Source: Telmatactis stephensoni
Taxonomy: Eukaryota; Cnidaria; Anthozoa; Actiniaria; Isophelliidae
Assembly (NCBI GenBank): GCA_029948255.1
Contig: JALIZF010001510.1
Span: 124,001 to 188,000 of the forward strand
Direction of reading: 5' to 3'
DNA length: 64,000 bases
Shown: positions 41,403 to 64,000 of the stretch, one piece after another
How the letters are laid out: the number at the start of each line of letters is the position of its first letter
Position numbering within the stretch: the first letter of the stretch is position 1
Notes under the pieces: model-generated
The model's input: only the letters and a program-made list of their open reading frames with translations
Told to the model about the DNA's origin: nothing
The model's database searches: none
Position numbers and translations under genes: made by a program

Positions 41403-41937
41403 CTGAAAAAGTAATGATAACCTAACGAAAGCTATATTATAATGCCGGTATCAAACGGGAGAATTCGGGTAATACTAAAGCTAAATACTACAATATTCAC
41501 CTTGTTTTCCATTGTCTACGTATACTAGCTAGTAATAGTGCTATTTTTCACTATTTAGCTGTTTGCACTGTATAGACTTTGGGAGCGTTACATGGAAGAT
41601 TTCATACCCTACTTGTCAAGTTTTAGCCTTGTTGTTCGTCTGTACACGAGCAAATAATATAAATCTTTACCTTGAGTTAAAATTAAATGTTACCACAACT
41701 TGTAATTGTAAACATATTTTCCCTTAAAGTTAAAATTGAATTTTACCACAACTTGTAATTGGCTATCAGCTAGGAACAGCAAGAGGACAGCCACATAGAT
41801 CTGATGGCGTCATCACACAAAGCAAAGGGCGTTTCAAATAGCGACGGAGACAGACGGAGACAAATTCTTGCTATTCCAAAAACGATTGTGTAGCGAATGA
41901 GCCTTTCTCACTCGGCCCTTGCGTGACATTAGGGAGC
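41403..41937. other. upstream region of the synthetase gene
   Basis: Contains a tandem-like pair of AAAATT(A/G)AATKTTACCACAAC segments (about 41680-41760). No TATA box or other promoter signal was identified with confidence. Confidence 0.35.
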
Positions 41938-42155
41938 TTAAGCAGGAGACGTTTTTGTCAACACGGACGTCACACGCGCGTTTTCGTTCATCCGTTCACC
42001 GTCATAGATGAGTTTGCTGTTCTTGGTACAAAATGAAAAAGCCTTAACTGACCTTCTGGTTAACGAAAACGGACACATCATCTATGATGGCGAACGGATG
42101 AAGAAGAACGTACACTACAGTGGCGTCCGCGTTGACAAAAACGTCTCCTGCTTAA
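41938..42155. mobile_element. foldback MITE bounded by TTAA
   Basis: TTAAGCAGGAGACGTTTTTG and CAAAAACGTCTCCTGCTTAA are perfect inverted ends including TTAA, the target site of piggyBac-type transposons. Arms continue imperfectly (GTTTTCGTTCATCCGTTC; GAACGGATGAAG). Confidence 0.8.
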
Positions 42156-43215
42156 AGTAAAATTAAGAATCTAGAAAGAAATGAGGCTTGTTGCGAAAAT
42201 AACCGAGTTTGAGTGCCGATGGAAACGGATTCTCTCAGAACACTACTTACTTAGCCATCTTTGATTTCTTGTTGGGCTGAACAGTTTTCAAAACCGCCGC
42301 GCATGCGCAGTTGCCGTGACCCAACTCCTTTAAGCTCCCTATTTTAATTTTTTCATCGAACGGCAACAAAAATATAATATTTGAAAAAGAGCACACCAAA
42401 GTTAGCGAAAATTGAAATTTTGAGGTAGTTTCGATGAATAGCGCCAAAGTTATGGGCGGCCGAAGTTTGTTCTCTTTATATAGAAGCGTTCGTTGGATCG
42501 AGGGCAACGTGCTCCACCGACGGACTTACACACTCGATGACATAGTGGATTACTGGCTTTTTACAAACTCTTCATTTACAAAAGCCAGTAACCACAAAAA
42601 CTGAAAAATGGCATATTTTTCATTCATAAAATTCAAAACAAAACATGATTAAAGGCGCGGCTAAACGAGCGATTTTTTTTGCTTGCACAGGCGACGCGAT
42701 TTTTTGGAATCACCAACGTGGTAGCTACACGAGGGACAAATGCTGGCAGCAAATGATGGCGATAAAGGCGGCCTGACACGAAAGACCAATTTTTATAAAC
42801 AAATTAACTGGTGCACGAAATTTTAACGTTGGTGTTGTCAAAAACTCGTGTCCCCTGTGCAAACAAAAAATCGTCCGTGAGCCACGTCTTAAGACTAACA
42901 TGTGTACTTACTATTGTCGTGAAATCGCACACAGCTTTTCAAGTGGCCGTTTTCGCTCTGATAAACCGCTAAAGCGCAGATAAAATGCCTTGGTCACTCG
43001 GTCGATAAACCACAAGGGAAGAGCTTGTTTTCAGGTTTCGGAAGGAGTGTCTATGAAAGCACGAATAATCAGCACTTTACAAAACATCACGAGGAAAGAT
43101 CAAACAGTTTTGAAAATCGAAAGTCGGTGAAGTTGAACAAACTCTTCATTGGGAAGAACCAATGGACACCTCGAAATGCAAATTAATTACTGCGCTCCAG
43201 TGACTCTATATTGCA
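42156..43215. other. intergenic, nothing recognised
   Basis: A compositionally mixed stretch with GCGCGGCT/CGATTTTTT motifs but no coding or paired-end structure that I could define. Confidence 0.35.
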
Positions 43216-43668
43216 CTAAGGCGCGGTAATGCGGAATATCAAATTATCAGATTGTAATATCGCCTCAAATGATAATATCAAAATCTCATACCACACTACC
43301 TCGATATCAAAATATCAGAAACCTACTTGATATTATGTATTTATAAAATATTTCAGATATAACGCGCGCGCTGATTGGCTGGCTACCATGTTTATATCAG
43401 AGGACAGAGACATGGCTCGCTCAAAAAACGTCGACGCCTCGTGTTCCTAATCTTGCTTTTCTCTTGCTCTAGATCTTCCATCGTGTTTATATCACAGTAC
43501 AGAGACATGCGCGCGCGTTTTATATTGCTTAAATATCATGACATTTTGATAATATCATGATATATCAACATATCAAAACCCTAGACACTTCTTCGTTCTT
43601 TTAGCCTGTGTCCCTCCCCTCCCCCATATAAGTATATGATTCTTTGATATTCTGCAATACCGCGCCTC
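43216..43668. mobile_element. approx. 450-bp TIR element (GGCGCGGTAATGC)
   Basis: AAGGCGCGGTAATGCGGAAT with ATCAAA at the left mirrors TTTGATATTCTGCAATACCGCGCC at the right. Inside, repeated ATATCAAAATATCA motifs and GCGCGCGC patches. Confidence 0.7.
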
Positions 43669-43688
43669 TCGACAATAATGCAGCCTCC

Positions 43689-43780
43689 TACGTAGGCGTT
43701 TTTAGTCACGATCCAATAAATTTCTCTCGCCACGTGGCGAAAGAAATTTGCTGGATCGAGACTAAAAACGCCTGCGTATA
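43689..43780. mobile_element. short foldback element
   Basis: TACGTAGGCGTTTTTAGTC and GACTAAAAACGCCTGCGTA are complementary, as are ATCCAATAAATTTCT and AGAAATTTGCTGGAT around a CCACGTGG centre. Confidence 0.75.
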
Positions 43781-44249
43781 GGCGGCCACCTGTAATGAGG
43801 CAAGGAATGTATATGTATATGGCCTCTGAAGTGCCCGCCATCTATCTTTGAAGACGTTTGCAGTTGCAAAACGTGGCAACCCAACTAAAAAGTCAGCTAA
43901 ACCCTGATTGGCTATCTTTTGATTTTGTTTCTGTCTTTTCTGCCAATGAGAAAAAAGCGTTTCAACTTTTTGAAACGCTGTTTATCAACTTTCTGCACCG
44001 TTTCTTTAAAAATTTGCACTGGTATTTCAAATAAATTGACTGACACTTCTCAGCCAATCAGATGTGAGAAATCTTCGCTGGTGTTTTATTGTGGTTAACA
44101 GTATACATGAAAAAAATTCTTGATGCTGATTGGCTAAGAGCAGTGTTGTTTCAAGGAAATTTAGTGCAGAAAAAAGGAAATTAGTGCAAATTAAGTTTTC
44201 AAAAACAGCATGAAAATCAGTTTTCTTAGTCCTGCTGTTGTTAACACTA

Positions 44250-44766
44250 TCTATTATATAATATATAATAATTGGCATATTACGCGCGCTCTGATTGGTC
44301 GAACAACCATGTGTGATTAGAGTACACACACATAGATGGCGTCATCGAATCTTACGCGCGCTCTGATTGGTTGGAATGTTTCGATAAATATTATATAAAA
44401 CAGATAGATTCCATTTTTCCGTGCGTCTGTACTCTAATCGATGCACAGAAGACGTTAAAATGTGGTGAGAACAACAGTCACGCCACTCGACTTCGTCTCG
44501 TGGCGTACTTTTTTGTTCTCACCACATTTTGACGTCATCTGTGCATCGATTAAGCCTGGTTTTCACTTCGACGGAAGCAGAAGCGGAAGCAACATACGCA
44601 GACTCAGTATCGCGTTTATCACCTAGGTGTGAGAAAAGACAAGCGCCGCTAATGAGCAGTACACTACTGAGTCTGCGTATGTTGCTTCCGCTTCTGCTTC
44701 CGTCGAAGTGAAAACCGGGCTTTAGAGTACAGACGGCGCACGGAAAAATGGAATCTATTTGTTAAG
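44250..44766. mobile_element. MITE-B copy 3 with nested element
   Basis: Reverse orientation: ATTGGCATATTACGCGCGCT tail first, then the paired arms with ATTCCATTTTTCCGTGCGTC and TGACGTCATCTGTGCATCGA. The right arm is interrupted at the TA of CGATTAGAG by a 170-bp element. Confidence 0.85.
44553..44722. mobile_element. 170-bp MITE nested in MITE-B, TA target duplication
   Basis: AAGCCTGGTTTTCACTTCGA and TCGAAGTGAAAACCGGGCTT form long inverted ends continuing through GGAAGCAGAAGCGGAAGCAA for about 60 bp. TA is duplicated on both sides, and removal restores the intact CGATTAGAGTACAGACG of other MITE-B copies. Confidence 0.9.
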
Positions 44767-45334
44767 TATCACAAATTTCACAACACTTGATACTATGCAT
44801 GATGTATGTTGATCACCAAGGAACGATTTTGATGGGGAAAAGGCGAAAAAGTTGAAAATTTTGTTGTTTTTGAAATGAAATTTTAGCGGTTGGTTCCATA
44901 TACGATGAAGTTTGACTTTTGCAGTGATGGGTGATTCGGGCTGCGTACTACTTGAGAAATTGAAGATGGTCCAGAGTTGTCTGTCCTCTTATTGACACAC
45001 TCTAATCGATCAATCAAATTGTGAGATTAGTATCAAGTGTTGTAAAAAGTAGTTCTGTCAAACCATGTCAAACTGGTATAAGTCGCCCCTCCCCTTCCTC
45101 ACAACCATGCCACCCACATATCCAAACTTCCTGTGGTTGCTTATATTTTTCCCAGACAGGAAAGGTTGCACGACGATTTTTTTCTGACAGGAAAGATTGC
45201 AAGATATATAATATCTAATTGTCCGGCTGTATGCATTTCTTGCTCATCAAGTGCTGTTCAGATTCCCGACTGAACAGTGGACTTCATGTTTTGTCTGAAT
45301 CGGAACACTCCGCCTCACAAAACCTCTACTTAGA
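44767..45334. other. intergenic, nothing recognised
   Basis: No credible exon or paired ends. Confidence 0.4.
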
Positions 45335-45630
45335 TTATAGATTCCATTTTTCCGTGCGTCTGTACTCTAATCGATGCACAGATGACGTCAAAATGAAGTC
45401 GAGTGGCGTGACTGTTGTTCTCACCACATTTTGACGTCTTCTGTGCATCGATTAGAGTACAGACGCACGGAAAAATGGAATCTATCTGTTTTATATAATA
45501 TTTATCGAAACATTCCAACCAATCAGAGTGCGCGTAAGATTCGATGACGCCGTCTATGTGTGTGTACTCTAATCACACATGGTTATTCGACCAATCAGAG
45601 CGCGTGTAATATGCCAATTATTATATAATA
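45335..45630. mobile_element. MITE-B copy 4
   Basis: GATTCCATTTTTCCGTGCGT, GCACAGATGACGTCAAAATG, the mirrored arm and the ACCAATCAGAGTGCGCGTAA tail, in the same orientation as copy 1. Confidence 0.85.
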
Positions 45631-45691
45631 AGCTATGACCTTCCCATAACAAACGAAAGGATATCTAGTTTTCTAAAACACACCCAGACTC

Positions 45692-45697
45692 TTTATT
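45692..45697 (-). terminator. candidate YIPF5 poly(A) signal
   Basis: AATAAA on the minus strand about 480 bases past the YIPF5 stop, giving a 3' UTR of about 0.5 kb. Other A/T-rich sites are nearby. Confidence 0.45.
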
Positions 45698-46172
45698 TTA
45701 ATTTCCATTTCTTATGTGATCAATATTCTATATATTATAAATAACTTTGTGTATCAAGAAAGTGCCATAAGTCACAGTGATCTTCAATTCTTATAGTAGA
45801 CAGTAGATTCTAAAATAATTTACAACAGGGCATTACATCTCTGGCATTATAAAAACAACTACATTAATACAAACCCTCTATTCTCTATATTAGCTTTCTT
45901 TCTTTTTGGCAAACGCCAGGAGGGATCCATTTGTCTATACTACCTGGAAGTTTACAGGAGTTGCAACCACCTGTAGCCTTGTCCATAATGTCATGCAAGA
46001 GACTTGGTAAGAATGTAGGCTTTGAGAATCACTCAGAACTAACATCAAATCCAACCTCTGTACATATATGCTGTTACACTACATCCTTTTCATGGCATAG
46101 CACCCTTAGAGAGAGGGGTGCAATGATCCTCTAAGACCACCCTCTTAGCCCTAATTGTCATAACTGACATTC

Positions 46173-49690
<3,518 letters not shown>

Positions 49691-50437
49691 GTTTTCGAAC
49701 AAAATCTTGTTGTTCTGACACCGTAGCCTGGGTAGCCTAGCAATGTCTGCGACGAGAGGGCGCTAAGCAATTAATTTATGCATCAAAATTAAAATTTGGC
49801 TGTAAAAATCAGAAATTATTAAAATATTCGGGAAATATTGACGACTTTATCTAATGACAGGCTTTGAAGAAGTACTAAAAGAGAGATAAACAGAACAGTT
49901 CCAAAGTCTTTTTGTCAAAACAAAAACAAAAACAACAACAACAACAACAAAAGTGGAGAAGAACCCGGGTCCCCTAAAATGAAATCACGCAAAAATATTT
50001 GGTAGTTTCACGCGTCACAGATAATTAAAAAAATTATTTCACGTTCACACACAAAAAAAGTTGCTTTCACGTGGACGCAAATTAGATTACCTTAACGTTT
50101 CACGTCATATATCAGCCATTCACGTTTCACGCAAAAGATACCTAGGGGGCTCCCTGAGAAGAATAAAAGAAAATGTCCCAAACTGATAACAAATTTCAGC
50201 CATACGTGATCAATAATAAATGCAGTCTAGATATCTTTAAAATAGTTATTTTCAATAATTCATTGATATAAAATTTATAAAAACGATGTTGAATAAAAAA
50301 GAAAGTCAGAGGAAAATTTTGATTAAGGCCTGGCTACCAAGCACCCAACAAGGAACGATACCGCGGAAGCTCCAAGATTAAGACATGTCAGTCATTCTTT
50401 AGAAAACTATTTTACCTTCTTCAAAGAAAAAGAAGCC
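49691..50437. promoter_or_regulatory. divergent intergenic region, YIPF5 / CLC exchanger
   Basis: 747 bp lie between opposite-facing start codons, so both promoters are here. No TATA box stands out. The CLC ATG has a good context (GCCATGG). A TTCACG-repeat element occupies the middle. Confidence 0.5.
49950..50160. mobile_element. TTCACG-repeat dispersed element, copy 2
   Basis: TAGTTTCACGCGTCACAGAT, TTGCTTTCACGTGGACGCAA and CATTCACGTTTCACGC parallel the block at 19.68-19.86 kb; it sits within the shared YIPF5/CLC promoter interval. Confidence 0.7.
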
Positions 50438-61607
<11,170 letters not shown>

Positions 61608-61699
61608 GTAAGTAGATTTATGATTTCCTACTAGTATAACATGAAATTGTGCTCTCACTATCCCAATTGAACCCAATTTTTATAATTTAGTGCTTTATG

Positions 61700-61806
61700 T
61701 AATGTATAAAGAACGAGAGAGCGTGTTATATCGGTGGATAAAGATCCGAGCCGAAGGCGAGGATCTTTAGACCCGATATAACACGCTCTCGAGTTCTTTA
61801 TATTAC
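61700..61806. mobile_element. 107-bp MITE downstream of the last visible CLC exon
   Basis: TATAAAGAACGAGAGAGCGT and ACGCTCTCGAGTTCTTTATA are near-perfect inverted ends. GATATAACACGC / GCGTGTTATATC extends them to a small GATCCGAGCC centre. Confidence 0.8.
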
Positions 61807-62344
61807 TTATCAAACGTCTAGTTGTCAATTATCATATTGGACCAGAATTTTCCAAGTTTGACTACTTTTGGCTTAGAAAATCCAACTTCAAGTTTATGCA
61901 AATGAACAAAAATCTTTATCCGATATAAAGATCTACGTTCCGGTAGTGATTTCCATTGTGTTTTCTAATGAATTATTAATGAGTTTGATAAAAATCCATA
62001 ATAAAACATTTTTTCATAGTAAACGACAAAAATCGTTATCAAGGTCCCTCAAAATAGGGGCTTTTTATATTCAGACCAACATATTACAAACACATCATTG
62101 GTATCCAGTTAGCTTATTTTTAAATAATATAAAATCATACATATAAAAGCATGATATGTAACATGCCTTTAGTGTCACAGTTGTCATTAGACATTAGAAA
62201 TGTTCCAGCCATTTCGAACCGTGCGACCGACTCAAAGGATGCTGGGAAGACCAGATGTGAACTGCTGGACTTTCGGTATTCACAAGTAGGGGCAATCTGC
62301 CTCATTCAAAACTTCAGTTGTTTTTGTTTCCAGAACAAAACTTG

Positions 62345-62352
62345 TATATAAG
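62345..62352 (+). promoter_or_regulatory. TATA box of the GPCR gene
   Basis: TATATAAG lies 44 bases before the GPCR ATG, so transcription would start about 15-20 bases before it, giving a very short leader. Confidence 0.5.
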
Positions 62353-62395
62353 CGTACGCAAGCTTTACCAGCAATCTTAAAGGTTGTAGTTCACA

Positions 62396-63514
62396 ATGTT
62401 GAATTTAAACACAACTTTTTCGAATGAAAGTTTGCTGTTGAGCCAGAGTTTCTATGTTACTCATAAATTTCCCAAAACACTGGCGTACTGCCTTCTTTTC
62501 CTCGTCTCCATCTTTGGCAACTCTTTCATCTTATGGACAATCTACAAAGACCATCGACTGAAAACCACCACTAATTTCTTGGTAGCCAACATGTCCGTCA
62601 GTTATTTAGTTTGCGCAATTTTTACGATTCCTGAACGTATTTTGGACATAAACTTTGACACCAGATGGTTGATTGCTGGAGACTTTGGACTCGCTTTATG
62701 TAAATGTGTTAGGTATTTGGCCTATGTTTCTGCTATTGTTTCTTTATGCTGCTGTGTTTTTATCGCCATCAACCGTTACTATGCCGTGGCCCATCCAATC
62801 AAGGGAGGATTCAGCAAGTCTCGACTAAAATACATCATACCAGGGATATGGATTTTCGCATTTGTCGTCTCAACGCCTTATGCTATTGTCATAAAGATTC
62901 AAGAGCCAGCAATTTGTCAAGTTGGAGATCCGATGCTTGCTATGTATACAAATATTTTCTTTTGTATACTTGTTGGTATGTTCATTTCTGTGGTTGCCGC
63001 CATTTATGCAGTCGTTGTCAGGAAACTTCGTCAACACAGAGTTCCTGGACAGCAATCTGACTTAGTCAAAAGAAGAAGAGAGCAGCAAAACAGAAAAGTT
63101 TTGAAAATGTCAGCAGCTATTGTGACTTTGTTTTTCGTAACATCAATATTGTACGGATGCTTCATTATCTGGTTACCCAGTCTTCGCAAAAGAGTTTCAG
63201 GACAAGTCTTCGATGGTTTGAGTTTCGCTGTACTCTTCATCGTCCAGTTGAGTCTGTGCTACATGTTTTTGATTTATCTCATCTTCAATGACATTTACAG
63301 GGAGAACTTTTACGCCATGTTGTCAAAATGTTGTTGCAATTATTCTTGTTTTCGTTTTGATCCCAGCCAAGGAAACAGGGTGGAGCCTGTTGAGGGAGAA
63401 GGTGGGGTTGTGTCCATCCAGATGAACACGTGGTCATCTGCTGTTCATTTGGAGCATACTAAGGAGATGCAAGGCGGTTCCCAACGCCCAACACAAAGGC
63501 GGAGGTGGATTTAG
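62396..63514 (+). CDS. class-A-like G-protein-coupled receptor, intronless
   Basis: Seven-helix receptor of 372 aa; ligand unknown, loosely peptide-receptor-like. N terminus short with N-glycosylation sites (NTT, NES). TM1 has GNSFILWTI; TM2 is TNFLVANMSVSYLVCAI, where the usual Asp2.50 is Tyr70. Disulfide Cys102; TM3 ends INRYYAVAHP (NRY at 126-128). TM5 about 181-205; a basic third loop (VKRRREQQNRKVLKMSAA). TM6 lacks CWxP (FFVTSILYG), and TM7 has MFLIY in place of NPxxY. A cysteine cluster (CCCNYSCF) may be palmitoylated. The tail's last codons and stop appear to come from a MITE. The gene is on the CLC strand, 0.8 kb past its last visible exon. It is divergent, of the sort expanded in cnidarians. 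Confidence 0.85.
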   Translation: MLNLNTTFSNESLLLSQSFYVTHKFPKTLAYCLLFLVSIFGNSFILWTIYKDHRLKTTTNFLVANMSVSYLVCAIFTIPERILDINFDTRWLIAGDFGLALCKCVRYLAYVSAIVSLCCCVFIAINRYYAVAHPIKGGFSKSRLKYIIPGIWIFAFVVSTPYAIVIKIQEPAICQVGDPMLAMYTNIFFCILVGMFISVVAAIYAVVVRKLRQHRVPGQQSDLVKRRREQQNRKVLKMSAAIVTLFFVTSILYGCFIIWLPSLRKRVSGQVFDGLSFAVLFIVQLSLCYMFLIYLIFNDIYRENFYAMLSKCCCNYSCFRFDPSQGNRVEPVEGEGGVVSIQMNTWSSAVHLEHTKEMQGGSQRPTQRRRWI

Positions 63515-63685
63515 GGGAGGGGTGCAGTGGGAGCGCACGCCTTCCTGAGACGACTTTGGGCCCTTTTCTTTTCGATTCCAGTTTTCCAAAATATTCCTGG
63601 ATCCTCTACTAATCTTCTAGACGATTTACGATTTCTATAACGCTGTATTCCCTTCTGAATGATAATCTTGGATCCGACTCTGAAA
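63493..63685. mobile_element. hAT-like MITE overlapping the GPCR stop codon
   Basis: AGGCGGAGGTGGATTTAGGG, GAGGGGTGCAGTGGGAGCGC and CCTGAGACGAC closely match the complement of the element at 38.6-38.7 kb (GTCTCAGGAGGGGGTACGCA, CCTGCATCC, CCTAAATCCGCC). The right end reads TTGGATCCGACTCTG. Confidence 0.7.
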
Positions 63686-64000
63686 GGAGTTATGCCAATC
63701 ATTTGACGATCATCCATTCAAGTTAAAACGTTATCTGGGAATACTACTGTTTGTCCAGAGACAGTTCATGTTTTTCCAAATGAAACTAATTGAATTGGTC
63801 AAACTAACTAGTATAAAGCTTACTCGTAGAAATAGAAAAGTTTAGGCATTTGTGGCCAGTGAGATATTTAGGCAGCCCATTCCAAAAAGATCCTCTCTGC
63901 TGTATTAGGAACTATGAAACAGAGAAAGCATGAAAACGTTTCCCACCGTCTCCGCTAAAGTTTAATTTTGGTGCACGTGTTTTGTCATTAGATCAGAGAG
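63686..64000. other. right edge, nothing recognised
   Basis: No CBS-domain exon of the CLC gene and no other coding segment is visible before the end. Confidence 0.5.

Noticed and set aside
49691..49702. Earlier start (MFEN) for YIPF5
   Set aside because: The codon is TTG; the ATG at 49690 gives MSGF, as in other YIPF5 proteins.

Overview
The window is eukaryotic nuclear DNA. Genes are split by many GT-AG introns, the intergenic and intronic DNA is AT-rich, and small inverted-repeat transposons, tRNA-derived SINEs and tandem repeats are abundant. The proteins are metazoan and close to vertebrate orthologues (RPL9, a goliath/RNF130-type E3 ligase, YIPF5, a CLC-3/4/5 exchanger). Gene density, intron sizes and a strongly diverged intronless class-A GPCR suit an early-branching marine invertebrate, most likely an anthozoan cnidarian; the taxon is inference. 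I found no prokaryotic operon, CRISPR array, phage or virus.

Layout. (1) 1-5.6 kb: repeats only. (2) 5.6-15.3 kb, minus strand: a complete 17-exon amino-acid transporter of the AAAP/Aa_trans family (417 aa), reassembled here exon by exon. (3) 16.2-19.3 kb, plus: RPL9 in four coding exons, head-to-head with the transporter. (4) 20.2-28.3 kb, plus: a six-exon PA-TM-RING ubiquitin ligase, with two near-CLEAR E-boxes and a five-codon uORF upstream. (5) 28.3-37.2 kb: repeat-rich DNA, including a 62-bp satellite, a roughly 2.5-kb foldback element and an 18-bp repeat. (6) 37.2-41.4 kb, minus: an acyl-CoA synthetase-like gene (564 aa, two coding exons) and an adjacent tandem paralogue that has lost its middle. 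(7) 41.4-45.7 kb: several nested inverted-repeat elements. (8) 46.2-49.7 kb, minus: YIPF5, five exons, 283 aa. (9) 50.4-61.6 kb, plus: a CLC-3/4/5-type Cl-/H+ exchanger, head-to-head with YIPF5. Fourteen exons (692 codons) are visible, ending inside the CBS region, so it is incomplete. (10) 62.4-63.5 kb, plus: an intronless GPCR gene, probably nested in a CLC intron that continues past the window.

How the genes relate. Four of the genes (AAAP transporter, PA-TM-RING ligase, YIPF5, CLC-3/5) belong to families acting on endosomes, lysosomes or the early secretory pathway, and two divergent pairs may share promoters. There is no evidence of a dedicated multi-gene system. The most unusual material is transposon and repeat architecture, an optional terminal exon in the CLC gene, a GPCR tail that appears to be supplied by a transposon, and the collapsed synthetase paralogue.
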